Assembly (NCBI GenBank): GCA_017303715.1
Contig: JAFLBZ010000015.1
Coordinates: 1-64,000, forward strand
Direction: 5' to 3'
Origin: Rhodothermia bacterium
GTDB lineage: Bacteria > Bacteroidota > Rhodothermia > Rhodothermales > UBA2364
DNA: 64,000 nucleotides
The position numbers were made by a program, and so were the translations under genes. Positions 1-9,948 of this stretch are shown here, piece by piece; the first letter of the stretch is position 1, and the number at the start of each line of letters is the position of its first letter. The notes below the pieces were generated by a model. That model saw only the letters and a list, made by a program, of their open reading frames with translations, made no database searches and was not told where the DNA came from.

Positions 1-3000
1 TTGGAACGCATCCGTACCATTGGCTGCACCATTCCAACCTCCAGTTTTGGTCGCTTTTAGGCTTGCGCCACCATCGGGCAGATTTTCAAAGCGGAACCCG
101 CCATCGGTACCCGAAACGGCATTCAGCGCGGTGGCTCCAGTTGGGGTTAATGAAACCGACATTCCAACAAGTGGTGTTGCAGCAGCATTGGCATAGAGGG
201 TTTTACCTGCTACCGACGCTTTTGAGAGGGTAACCTGACCAGCGGTATAGCCGACATCCATTTTATTGCCCTCTTTGTCTGCAATTTCGCTTTGGGAAGC
301 GTCCACCGAGATATTTCCTGTTCCTCCGTTATAGGTAAAGACCAAGTCACATAGTTTACCATTTTCAATATTGATTGGACTATTTCCACCTGTTCCGTCA
401 AACCAAATAAGGGTTAAGACACCATTCACCGCATTCGCTGTAAACGTAACCCCTGTAGGGGCATTTGTAACCGAGCTAAAGGCAAGAACGGCAGGATCGA
501 ACCCAACTTTTAGGGTAATAGCACCCACATTCGCAAATTTTGATACCGCAACAGGCACATTAACCGGCTGTCCTACGCGGGCGTTTGCATTACCGATAAC
601 CAAAGAAGCAGTATTGGATGTGGTTCCAGCCGCTTGCTCTACTGTAATGGTTGTAGGGCTACCTGTTGCCCCTGTCAAAGTCACGGTTACTGCTCCGGAA
701 CGCAAAGCTCCAGTATTGGCGGCGGCCTGTGTTACAACCTGTGTTGCCGAACAGGTAGTAATGGTTAGCCATGTGGCATTAGAGGTACACGTAGGGGTAT
801 TGGCGCTGTTGGTAATACTCACCACAAAGGTAGAAGCCCCGCCCCCAGCAGCCACTGTTTGTTGGGCTGGTGTGACGGAGAGGGTAGATGTTTGGACAGC
901 AATTTCCACCTTGGAAGCAAACACTTCAGTTATCCCTTTATACACCACATAAACATTCCCATTTTTCAAAAGTAAAGTTGGCGCTCTTTGTACTCCATCA
1001 TAAGGTGTATTTGAGTTTAGATTTTTTTCATAGCCAACTTTCCATTCGTTGCCTGATTGATATAGTACCTTTAGCTGTGTAGAGTTTTGCAGGGCAACTA
1101 TTGGTATATCATTATCAGTTAGCATTATACTAGCACGGCGACCAACACCTTCCAATGTAGTTATTTGTGAAAACGACCAAACACCATTTGAATGCTTTGC
1201 AATCTTTATGGCCGCACCGTCGCTATATACCACATATAGTTCACCCGTTTTCGAGTGAGCAGCACCGCCAAACTCAATGTTGTTCCCAGAAATGATGTCA
1301 TTGGAAGTAGCTGTAACAGAAGCCCCTGAGCCATTGACTACTAAATGTGCAAGTCCTTTTACAGGCAAGTTTCGAGATCCAAAAAGATGGATTTTCTCAT
1401 CGCTCTCCCGAATAACCTGTAGATAGCCAATATAGTTACTGTAATCGGTTATCCTAAAACCTTCCCACGAGCTATCGCTCGCCTTACGGAAAGACGCCAC
1501 GAAATATCCAGCATGAGCAAAAGAGTGAATTATTGGCACTCCGTTTGACAAGAATTCAATTCTGGGCCAAGCTCCGTAATTAGAATTTGAAAACACCTCA
1601 CTTTGAGAAATTGAAGAACCATCCCATATAGTATATGGCATCCGAAAACCATAGTTATCCCCTGTTGGTGCTTGATAAATCAATGCAAGTTTACCACCAT
1701 CAGGAGTGATTTTTAAGTCAGTATGATCAGCAGAAGAAGCCGTTGACTGGGGTTCAATTTCCTTTAAAAGCCCTGACTCATTCACGAGATGTAGCTTTGT
1801 CCATTCTGTTGCATCCGGATATCCAGCTACTGTATTTGCTGTTGGATCCAAGGCAGCTATAAAAGTAATCTTGTTATTAAACAAAACTGCATTTGAAATA
1901 CTTTGCAATCCATTTCGAGCATAAATAACATCTGAATTTGAAGATAATACGGAGATGTCAAAACCCATACTCACCGTTCCTCCTTTTCCATCATTGGCGG
2001 TAATTGTGATGGTAGATGTTCCTGCTGCAATAGGTGTAACGGTAAGTGTTGTACCCGAAACAGTAGTGGTTGCAATACTCGTATTAGACGAGGTTGCGGT
2101 AAACGTTAATACATCATTATCAGCGTCGGTAAAAACAACCGGTGAAGCCGTAAGGTTTCGGCTGAATGTTTGACCTCCAGCCGTTAAAGATTGGTTTGTA
2201 ATGGTATTGGCAACGACTGGAGGCTGGTTAGATGGTGCTGAAACTGTAAGCAACACTGATACAGTTTTATTGCTGACGCCCGTAGCTCCAATGGTTATTG
2301 TTCCACTATAAGTGCCAGCCACCAATCCAGACGTATTGATAGAAGCCGTAACCGTGCCACCATTTGTACCTGATGTTTGTGAAAGCGTAAGCCAACTTGC
2401 ATCATCCGTTGCTGTCCATGAAAGGGTACCACTACCTGTATTTGTAATACTAAACGTTTGTGTTGCTGGATTTACCCCAACCTGAGCAGCAAATGTAAGG
2501 GATGACGGGTTTAAGCCGATCTCTGGTAAGGCGGTAGCTTGCGGCGTAAATTTAAGTTGACCAAATGTAAAACTTCCAAATGTGCCAGCACTGAGCGTTA
2601 CCGTATTGCTTGTTCTCAAATCGGTGGTTGTGGTGCCAACCGTAAAAGTAGCCGAAGCGGTATGGGTCTGAAAAAGGCTATTGTTCCAAGTTAAGGTGAT
2701 ATTCCCTGCTGGAAAGCCTTGTGCATCTTCATTAAAGCGAAAATTAACTTTGTATATTTTTTCTTCAATTATAGCACTTCTAATGTCGGTATAGTATTCA
2801 TTCCCACTCGCGCCCATGCTGGCATAAAAACCCGAAGGGGGTGCAGGTGGTGCAATTACATCAATTCCCACATCGGCGTTATTGCTTGCACTGGTATTTA
2901 CACCAACGGTCAGAACCTGAGAAGTGGCTTCATTGGATACCGTAATGGGAATGCTAAAGTTTTGTGCCTGGGTACTTAAGGGTAAAAAGAAGCCAAGCAC

Positions 3001-3024
3001 CCAGAAAAATATACGGGTGTTCAT
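1..3024 (-). CDS. Exported BACON/cohesin-like multidomain surface protein (3' end outside window)
   Basis: The reading frame is open from an ATG at 3024 to the left edge, 1008 codons, with the C-terminus missing. Residues 1-21 form a Sec signal peptide ending STQAQ. By eye the order is: a strand-rich N-terminal domain; a BACON/Ig-like domain (about 169-265, SWLTLSQTSGT); a cadherin-like domain (about 268-358, FTDADNDVLTFTATSS); a long beta-propeller-like region (about 360-710); a second BACON-like domain (about 712-800); a cohesin-type domain (about 802-930); and a carboxypeptidase-regulatory or dockerin-like segment ending NGTDAF at the edge. Such architectures are typical of large T9SS-exported adhesins or glycan-binding proteins, and a T9SS tail is expected beyond the window. 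It is the last visible gene of a minus-strand operon, 30 bp after the M23/SLH gene. No enzymatic motif was seen. The family call is firm, the function unknown. Confidence 0.8.
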   Translation of the reverse strand, partial: MNTRIFFWVLGFFLPLSTQAQNFSIPITVSNEATSQVLTVGVNTSASNNADVGIDVIAPPAPPSGFYASMGASGNEYYTDIRSAIIEEKIYKVNFRFNEDAQGFPAGNITLTWNNSLFQTHTASATFTVGTTTTDLRTSNTVTLSAGTFGSFTFGQLKFTPQATALPEIGLNPSSLTFAAQVGVNPATQTFSITNTGSGTLSWTATDDASWLTLSQTSGTNGGTVTASINTSGLVAGTYSGTITIGATGVSNKTVSVLLTVSAPSNQPPVVANTITNQSLTAGGQTFSRNLTASPVVFTDADNDVLTFTATSSNTSIATTTVSGTTLTVTPIAAGTSTITITANDGKGGTVSMGFDISVLSSNSDVIYARNGLQSISNAVLFNNKITFIAALDPTANTVAGYPDATEWTKLHLVNESGLLKEIEPQSTASSADHTDLKITPDGGKLALIYQAPTGDNYGFRMPYTIWDGSSISQSEVFSNSNYGAWPRIEFLSNGVPIIHSFAHAGYFVASFRKASDSSWEGFRITDYSNYIGYLQVIRESDEKIHLFGSRNLPVKGLAHLVVNGSGASVTATSNDIISGNNIEFGGAAHSKTGELYVVYSDGAAIKIAKHSNGVWSFSQITTLEGVGRRASIMLTDNDIPIVALQNSTQLKVLYQSGNEWKVGYEKNLNSNTPYDGVQRAPTLLLKNGNVYVVYKGITEVFASKVEIAVQTSTLSVTPAQQTVAAGGGASTFVVSITNSANTPTCTSNATWLTITTCSATQVVTQAAANTGALRSGAVTVTLTGATGSPTTITVEQAAGTTSNTASLVIGNANARVGQPVNVPVAVSKFANVGAITLKVGFDPAVLAFSSVTNAPTGVTFTANAVNGVLTLIWFDGTGGNSPINIENGKLCDLVFTYNGGTGNISVDASQSEIADKEGNKMDVGYTAGQVTLSKASVAGKTLYANAAATPLVGMSVSLTPTGATALNAVSGTDGGFRFENLPDGGASLKATKTGGWNGAANGTDAFQ

Positions 3025-3054
3025 CGTATTGAATTGTTTAGGTGTTAAGTTATT

Positions 3055-6000
3055 TTATCGGATACGGGTGATTTTTTTGGTGAGTCGTTGGTGTGCCACC
3101 TCAATCTCAAAGATGTAAACGCCAGTTGCAACAGGCAAGCCAGATTGGGTATTCCCATCCCAAAGATGCCGATAATACCCTGCTTTGTGCGGGCCAAGCT
3201 GCCAAGACCGAATCTGTCGTCCTAAGTTGTCGAAAACCCTCATTTTTACGGAAACCGCATCCGTTGCCAGCCCATATTGAATCTCTGTATGGTGGGTAAA
3301 TGGATTCGGAAAGTTTTGGCTGAGGGCCAGTGATTGAGGTAGGTCATGATAGGTTTCCAATAGACGTACATGTTCCCCCATTGGAAGACTGATTGTTTTT
3401 CCTATCCATAAAGGTTTTTGTACTCCATTGGCTAATTGTAGGCTATACCGCCCCTTGGTAGGCAGTCGCTGAAGCGTTACTTGTATTTCTTGTGGTGCAC
3501 TCAGACGAATCATCGTTTCTGGTGTCGCTTCTTGCACATACCGATTGTTGCCAAATCGAACGTCTAAGCCATTAGCATAAGGCGCAACTGGGGGCATCGA
3601 GAAGGATTCTGGATCAACACCTTGGGGTAAGTCTCCTCCAAAGTAGAGTGCTTTCTCATATCCTTCGGATGTACGAAACGTTAATACGCCAAAGGAGGAT
3701 AAATCTGGTGTAAAGGTTTGTTCCGTTTTACCGAGTACTGTATTGCCGCAAGCAAGGGTCATGCTCCCCGCAGTTGTTGCTTTAATCCAATATGCCTTTC
3801 CAGCTTCTACTTGTGAAACCACATTATATACGCCATTATATTGATTCAAAGTATTGGCAATAAGAATGCCTGCATCAACCTGCGCAGCGCTTATAGGTAA
3901 ACTACAATTTGGGGGCGAAATCATGTTCCAGCCTGCTTCGAGTGTAATTGTACATGTATTGACGGGCGTTCCAGAAATATTGGCAGTAGCCGCTCCAGAG
4001 GACTTCATCCAATAGGCTTTACAAGGCTCCAAAACAGATTTGGGTACATATTGCCCACCTTCACGTGCGTTTAAGGTGTTTGGTATAGCTGTGCTGAAAA
4101 GATTGGTAGGACTGGGGTTGGCAACCGACAAGGGAACGGATACCAAGTTCCAGTCTGAACGTAAGTTTATATTTGTGCTGGGAATGCTATGCTCTACCAC
4201 ATTGATAACAAAACTAGTTTCTACTGAGTTAATGCCATCGTAGGCACCAATTTTCTTGGTCTCTATTCCAACCTGATTTGGATAAATGACCAATACATTA
4301 TCAAACAAAGTTGTTTCTACATTTTGACCAAACGACGATTCCCACATACTCAAGTTATCTCCGTCTGCATCGTTAAATACACCCATTTTATTCAAGTCAA
4401 GCACGATCGGTGTTCCTGTTAATGCGAGTGTTTGGTTCGGGATTATTGTTTTGACCGTCGGTGCATTATTGGGCTGTGTACCTGCTTGCTTAAACACAAT
4501 ATCTTTGGTTGTGCTTTCTACAGCAATACGTAACGTACAAGTTCTATCCGTACTTGCTGTATTTTGACCATTTGTTTTGAAAAATATCCTATCACCGTTT
4601 TTACCCTCTTGTCCGCCCGTGAACTCAAGCCAATTTCCATTACAGTTAATGAAAGAAGCACTATAATTTGAAGCACTCCCTAAAATCATCACTTGGGCAT
4701 CATTCGTAACGCCTACTTGATTTCGGAATTTAGTTTGGATCAGTCTGGGGATTGTGATACTAATACTTTGGGTTGTTTCCGTAGAAAATTCTCCAGGAAC
4801 TTCTCCTAAATTTATCCGTGTGCTACCTTGTGGATAAACACCTGACACAGTCCAAAAAAACTTTACTCCTTTTGGTAAGTTATACAACTTTATAGAGTTT
4901 GTAGGCACCTTTAAATGCCAAAGAAAAATATTATCAGTCTCTACTGAAGCCATATAGAGCATTAAGACATAATGCGTAGCCGTAGGAACAGCCGACCAAG
5001 AAAGTGTAGGTTCAACCGATACATTACTTTGTCCAACACTTGGGGTTATGATGGTTGGTGGATTATACCGAGCATTGAAGTTGCGAATAAGGCTCACGGT
5101 TGGATCAAGAATTCGTATATTTGTCCAATCATCAAATTGGTAGTCCGCTTTTGAGGCTTGTAGGGTATAAGTTCCATTCACTAAACCTGTAATCACAAAA
5201 TCTCCACTTGCGTTGCTTTGAACCGCAGGAATCGTAGAGTCTTTCAATTTTAAGGTTACCCCTTCTATAACAGTTGTGCTATTTCCTAATGTTACCTTAC
5301 CTGAAATGGTGTAGCCATTAGCAGGAGTAGTTATAAATGATTTTAAATTAGGTGCAGATGGGAGGCTATATGCCAAACCTGTTGCGCCTTGTGTTACAAG
5401 CCTGAAATAATAGGTAGTAGCTGGAACTAATGATGTAATGTCTGCTGTAACCGTTTGTGCCTTTATAGATTCAGTGGGCGAAATACTTACAGTAGGCGTT
5501 CTACTGGTTAAATTGCTTGCACTTGTACCATATTCGAACCAATAAGCTGTAAAAGGCGAATCAGGAGCATTAGACCAATCTGCCTTTAGTGTAGCCGTTG
5601 TTGCCGTAACATTGGCTGTTGATGTTGCATACGTTATGGGCGCACGTGGAAGAAACTGAAAACTATTGTTATGCGTACAGGTGCTTAAACTTTGTCCGTT
5701 CGGTAATGAAGGCTGAAAATTGGCTCGTACACACCAATTAAAGACTTTATTGTACAAAGGATAAAGATTAGGGCTGCTTACTGCAACATCATAAAAGGTA
5801 TCTGTTGTAGAACCCCACTCGCCATAAGATGTTGGGTTATTAGGGTCGCCAACATACCATTTCACGAAATAACGTACTGTTGTGCCTGCTGGTGCTGTTA
5901 CAGGACTCCATCGTAATGTGGGTTTGTAAGGTATATCTTTTGCGCCATTGGCAGGGGATAAGATCACAGGTTCGGGGACGATGGATTTATCTTTGGGTTT

Positions 6001-8583
6001 GGCAGTAAAATCTTCTTGCATGCTTTCGCCACCAATGATCTGAAAATACTTACTATACTTCCCATTAGAGTTTAGGATAAACAGATAATCGGGGTGCTCG
6101 TCATAAGATGCATTGCCTGTACTTAAATCCCAAGAACCTGTTTGAGCGTCTATCCTGTAATGCCCACCTGCATCTGTTATAGTTGTTAATTTTCGAGTAC
6201 CACCAAATTCACTAAGCCTTATTATTGCGCCAGAAACTGGGTTTCCTTGCTCGTCTTTTACATACCCCCAAACAGAAGGTGGCATTATTACGCCTTTGCC
6301 TGTTAATGAAACAATCAGTGGGTTCAGTGTCCCTGTCGCATTATGCGAGATTGTCAATTTGCCTGTAAATTCTATTGATGAAGCCCATGCTTTAAACTCA
6401 AGTTGGATCGTTTGACTTGCATTTGCAGCAAGGCTAAAAGGCATAGAAGTTTGTCCTCCCACAAACGCAAATCCTGTACCTGTAACATTCATTGTACCTG
6501 ATAGTGCAAGATTACTCTCATTCGTTAAAGTTACAGAACGTTGGGCAACCGAATTAGGGTTTATACGTGTAAGGCTTGATATATTCACTTCTCCAAAATC
6601 CAGAAAATCTGTGGAAATAGCCAACTTACTTGCAGGTTGAACCGTAATGCTAAAGAAATGCTCTTGCACCAATCCACCTTCAGTCATGACATGATGGTAC
6701 AAGTTCACAACTTTGGGAGTTGATACTGTTGGAGCTAAGAAATCAACTTTTTGGTAACGTGGCGAATCCGTTCTATCCAATAATAACCCATCGTCAGCAG
6801 TCCAATAATGCATGGCATTAGGCACATCCTGATCAAATCCAATCCACCAAGTTTCTCCCGACCTCATGGTTCCCAAGTCTTGAACCTCTTTGCCTTGGGC
6901 GTTTATTGTCTGATTTGGAGGCAGCCCATACTCATTTTCTGTTCCCTCGTATTTGTCTCCGATAATTGAGTAGTTAGAAATATCGGTACTCGAACTAGTT
7001 TTAGATAACGCTTCGCCACCATTAGACATAAAAGTATAAACATTCCAAAATGCCTTTGCCATTTCATATCGGGTAACAGGCTTTGTAAGATCGCAAGATG
7101 AGACCCCTTCGCAACCTGTAAAGGCGGGCTCAACAGTTTCGGTTGTGGAGTTTGCCACGACAACATACATTTGGTTTAAATACTCAACATAGTTTTGCAG
7201 ATCCCCTAAAAATGGTTTGCTAATCTTGATACGTTTACGTGGTGGTCTCGATGTACCAAGTTTAAGCCCTTCTACCAGCATTTTAGCAAATTCTCCCCTT
7301 GTAATAGCCGCATCAGGTCTAAAGTAAGGTGCAGGGAGAATTGCGCCTTCGTTTCGTAGTGCCTGTATATGAGGGAAAAAAGGATGGTCTGTGGTTACAT
7401 CTGCAAAACGCCCATTTGTCACAGAGGTTAATAATGTCAAAGTCGTATTGTTGTACAAACCATGCTTGAGTTTCAGATCATAAATCAGCTTTGCAACTTG
7501 ACCTCTGGTAACAGGCGTTGAAGTACTTTTGCTGAATACACCACCTCCAATTCCTTTAAACAATCCTCCTTTTGTTCCTTGAATAACATAATTATTAGCC
7601 CACACACTTTTATCAACATCCGAGTAAGTGCCAGAACCAAAATAGATTTTTCCTGCAATGCTTTGGCTCGTGCCATTTACCAAATTTACCGACATAGTTA
7701 CAGGCAATTCGGTATCTGAACTAAATTGATTTTTAGGAATGGTACAGTCAAAATACCAATAACGCCCACCTATTCTGGGTATGGAACTACTATTACAACC
7801 CGAAACTGCCGTACTGTTTATTTTGAAATTACTTATCGAAGACGGCGTTGATTGTTGATCCAAATCCAAAGAAAACATAAATCTCACAGAACGATCAACG
7901 CTATTGCTTCCTGCCAAAATAGGTTGCCCGAAATTTAGGTTGTATCCAGGGTTGTAAGGTACACGGGGAATTATAATAGTATTTTTTGATACATATTTAT
8001 TATTTTCTTCCTTATAAACAGCAAAGTGCAAATGATCCTTTTGGTCTTCTAAACCTCTATATAAACCTGTATATGATATTTTCCCAATTAAATCACCCGC
8101 TTTTACAACACCATTGTTCGCTGTTTTTGAAATAATAGAAGTCATGTGTAGATAGCCGCTATACCAAACATGACCATTTATTTCAGTATGTTTTATTAAT
8201 AATTGCCCCATAGTATCCCCTCCCCATCCAGAAGTTGAAATAACAACACCATCTGCTACTGCATAAACATTCAAACCTTTATCAGCCTTATTCGCCAAAT
8301 TAATATCCCACGCAAATGTATCATCTGCATCATAAATTCCTCCATCAGATACATGTGTAAAAAGTATATTTTGAGGCTGGCAAAATGTCCAATACCCTAT
8401 AGTATGGTTGCAAGCACCTTTATCATCCCCTGAAGTTATTAGGTCACGGTGATTTATATCTTTTACGATTAATTTCCCTTCGACTGGCGACATAACTGCT
8501 TGCGGCACTTGTGCAACTACATAAGGCGACACCACTACCAGTATAAGTAGTAGCAAGTTGAATATTTTGTACGTTAAGGTCAT
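3055..8583 (-). CDS. M23-like/SLH/fibronectin-type multidomain T9SS surface protein
   Basis: This 1842-residue protein has a signal peptide (1-24). An M23/LytM-like peptidase domain lies at about 75-210: the second zinc motif HLH is present, but the His four residues before the Asp of HxxxD is Thr (TFAWD), so catalysis is doubtful. SLH-type repeats follow (about 350-520), then a choice-of-anchor/ASH-like domain (650-760), carboxypeptidase-regulatory domains (about 770-825 and 1085-1158), fibronectin-like domains (868-1078, 1174-1265), a BACON-like domain (1274-1368) and a cadherin-like domain (1371-1464). The C-terminal cassette of about 370 residues (1471-1842) ends in a T9SS sorting domain (FPNPFT ... 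KKITRIR) and is homologous to the one in the next upstream gene. The start ATG is preceded by AGGAGG six bases upstream. A role in envelope attachment or peptidoglycan binding is inferred from M23 plus SLH. Confidence 0.85.
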   Translation of the reverse strand: MTLTYKIFNLLLLILVVVSPYVVAQVPQAVMSPVEGKLIVKDINHRDLITSGDDKGACNHTIGYWTFCQPQNILFTHVSDGGIYDADDTFAWDINLANKADKGLNVYAVADGVVISTSGWGGDTMGQLLIKHTEINGHVWYSGYLHMTSIISKTANNGVVKAGDLIGKISYTGLYRGLEDQKDHLHFAVYKEENNKYVSKNTIIIPRVPYNPGYNLNFGQPILAGSNSVDRSVRFMFSLDLDQQSTPSSISNFKINSTAVSGCNSSSIPRIGGRYWYFDCTIPKNQFSSDTELPVTMSVNLVNGTSQSIAGKIYFGSGTYSDVDKSVWANNYVIQGTKGGLFKGIGGGVFSKSTSTPVTRGQVAKLIYDLKLKHGLYNNTTLTLLTSVTNGRFADVTTDHPFFPHIQALRNEGAILPAPYFRPDAAITRGEFAKMLVEGLKLGTSRPPRKRIKISKPFLGDLQNYVEYLNQMYVVVANSTTETVEPAFTGCEGVSSCDLTKPVTRYEMAKAFWNVYTFMSNGGEALSKTSSSTDISNYSIIGDKYEGTENEYGLPPNQTINAQGKEVQDLGTMRSGETWWIGFDQDVPNAMHYWTADDGLLLDRTDSPRYQKVDFLAPTVSTPKVVNLYHHVMTEGGLVQEHFFSITVQPASKLAISTDFLDFGEVNISSLTRINPNSVAQRSVTLTNESNLALSGTMNVTGTGFAFVGGQTSMPFSLAANASQTIQLEFKAWASSIEFTGKLTISHNATGTLNPLIVSLTGKGVIMPPSVWGYVKDEQGNPVSGAIIRLSEFGGTRKLTTITDAGGHYRIDAQTGSWDLSTGNASYDEHPDYLFILNSNGKYSKYFQIIGGESMQEDFTAKPKDKSIVPEPVILSPANGAKDIPYKPTLRWSPVTAPAGTTVRYFVKWYVGDPNNPTSYGEWGSTTDTFYDVAVSSPNLYPLYNKVFNWCVRANFQPSLPNGQSLSTCTHNNSFQFLPRAPITYATSTANVTATTATLKADWSNAPDSPFTAYWFEYGTSASNLTSRTPTVSISPTESIKAQTVTADITSLVPATTYYFRLVTQGATGLAYSLPSAPNLKSFITTPANGYTISGKVTLGNSTTVIEGVTLKLKDSTIPAVQSNASGDFVITGLVNGTYTLQASKADYQFDDWTNIRILDPTVSLIRNFNARYNPPTIITPSVGQSNVSVEPTLSWSAVPTATHYVLMLYMASVETDNIFLWHLKVPTNSIKLYNLPKGVKFFWTVSGVYPQGSTRINLGEVPGEFSTETTQSISITIPRLIQTKFRNQVGVTNDAQVMILGSASNYSASFINCNGNWLEFTGGQEGKNGDRIFFKTNGQNTASTDRTCTLRIAVESTTKDIVFKQAGTQPNNAPTVKTIIPNQTLALTGTPIVLDLNKMGVFNDADGDNLSMWESSFGQNVETTLFDNVLVIYPNQVGIETKKIGAYDGINSVETSFVINVVEHSIPSTNINLRSDWNLVSVPLSVANPSPTNLFSTAIPNTLNAREGGQYVPKSVLEPCKAYWMKSSGAATANISGTPVNTCTITLEAGWNMISPPNCSLPISAAQVDAGILIANTLNQYNGVYNVVSQVEAGKAYWIKATTAGSMTLACGNTVLGKTEQTFTPDLSSFGVLTFRTSEGYEKALYFGGDLPQGVDPESFSMPPVAPYANGLDVRFGNNRYVQEATPETMIRLSAPQEIQVTLQRLPTKGRYSLQLANGVQKPLWIGKTISLPMGEHVRLLETYHDLPQSLALSQNFPNPFTHHTEIQYGLATDAVSVKMRVFDNLGRQIRSWQLGPHKAGYYRHLWDGNTQSGLPVATGVYIFEIEVAHQRLTKKITRIR

Positions 8584-8615
8584 GATGGCCTCCTGAGGTA
8601 AAACACAAGTTTATT

Positions 8616-9935
8616 TTATCGGATACGGGTAAGGCGTTGCGTGAGGCGTTGTGCTCCTGCTTCTAATTCAAAAATATAGGTTCCAGAGGCTACGGGTTGT
8701 CCCGACTGACTCGTACCATCCCATTGTAATTGATAGTAGCCCGCCTCTTGGTTGCCCATGCTCCATTCCCGAACAATCCGCCCTAAACTGTCATAAACCC
8801 GCATCTTGACAGAAGCCACGTCTTCGGGTAAACCGTATTTAATCTCGGTGGAATAGGTAAATGGGTTTGGATAGTTAGAACTAAGGCTAAAGGTTTGCGG
8901 AAGTTCTTTGCTTACCTCGACCAAACGCACATTTTGCCCCAATGGAATGGTGTAGGTTGCGCCGAGTTTCAGGATTTGTCGTTCTCCATTTGCGAAGAGC
9001 AAGGTATATCTGCCTTTACGGGGCAAACGTTTAAGGCTTACCCGCACTTCTGTATCGGCATTTAGCTGAATGAAGGCTTCAGGGCTGGCTTCTTGTATAT
9101 ACCGATCCGTGCCAAACCGCACATCGAAGCTCGATGCGATTGGAGCGATGGGGGGCAACGAAAATGCTTCAAGGTTTGTCCCTGTGGGTAAATTTGCCCC
9201 AAAGTAGAGCGTTTTTTCAAAGCCCTTGGCGGTGGAGAAAGACAATGCCCCAAAATCAGAGAGATCGGCGGTTATGCTTTCTTCCGTTTTGTTTAAAGCA
9301 CTGTTGCCACAGGTAAGCGTAAGGTTTTCTGCTGCGGTGGCTTTGATCCAATAGGCTTTTCCTGCCTCCAATTGAGTGGCGGAAATGTATGAGCCGTTAT
9401 ACTGATACAGCGTATTGGTAAGAATTACACCTGCGGCAACCTGTGCTGCACTAAGCGCAATCGTACAGTTGGGAGCCGCAATCATGTTCCACCCTACCGT
9501 TAAGGTGTATGTACACGAGGTTGAAGGCGTACCTGATGCCGAAGCTGTGCTACTGCCCGATGACTTGACCCAATACCCTTTGCAGGTTTCTAAAACCGAT
9601 TTGGGTACATAGCCGCTCCCTTCATAAGCGTTTAGCGTATTGGCAAGCGCCGTAGGAAAGACGGTTGTAGGTGCAGCATTGGTAACCACGACAGGCAAGG
9701 AAACCATGTTCCAACCCGTAGCCAAGCTATATGCCACCGTTGCAGCACTACTGCCGCCCGTAATGGTCATAGATTTACGGTTGCCATTGGCATCGTAGGT
9801 GTAGGTAATGGTTTTGCCTGAAGGATAAACCACTTTCTCTAAACGATTTTGCGCATCGTAGGTATAGGTGGTGCTTTGGGCAAAGAGGCAAAACGGAAAG
9901 AATGCCCAAAGAAGGAATGTAATTATATGGTTCAT
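8616..9935 (-). CDS. Mini-RHS protein: signal peptide, two YD repeats and T9SS tail
   Basis: This 439-residue protein has a signal peptide (1-19, ending LFAQ), directly followed by only two RHS/YD repeats (YTYDAQNRLEKVVYPSG, YTYDANGNRKSM). A cassette of about 370 residues then starts at GWNMVSLP and ends in a T9SS sorting domain (YPNPFTYSTEIKYGL ... QRLTRIR). The whole cassette matches the C-terminus of the 3055-8583 protein. The ATG lies 13 bp after the stop of the full-length RHS gene, with an AAAGGTG ribosome site, so the two are probably co-transcribed. A normal RHS protein has dozens of repeats. This looks like the detached or remodelled C-terminal end of another RHS protein that has its own secretion signal. 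It could alternatively be a genuine small surface protein. Function unknown. Confidence 0.8.
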   Translation of the reverse strand: MNHIITFLLWAFFPFCLFAQSTTYTYDAQNRLEKVVYPSGKTITYTYDANGNRKSMTITGGSSAATVAYSLATGWNMVSLPVVVTNAAPTTVFPTALANTLNAYEGSGYVPKSVLETCKGYWVKSSGSSTASASGTPSTSCTYTLTVGWNMIAAPNCTIALSAAQVAAGVILTNTLYQYNGSYISATQLEAGKAYWIKATAAENLTLTCGNSALNKTEESITADLSDFGALSFSTAKGFEKTLYFGANLPTGTNLEAFSLPPIAPIASSFDVRFGTDRYIQEASPEAFIQLNADTEVRVSLKRLPRKGRYTLLFANGERQILKLGATYTIPLGQNVRLVEVSKELPQTFSLSSNYPNPFTYSTEIKYGLPEDVASVKMRVYDSLGRIVREWSMGNQEAGYYQLQWDGTSQSGQPVASGTYIFELEAGAQRLTQRLTRIR

Positions 9936-9948
9936 GATTCACCTTTGT

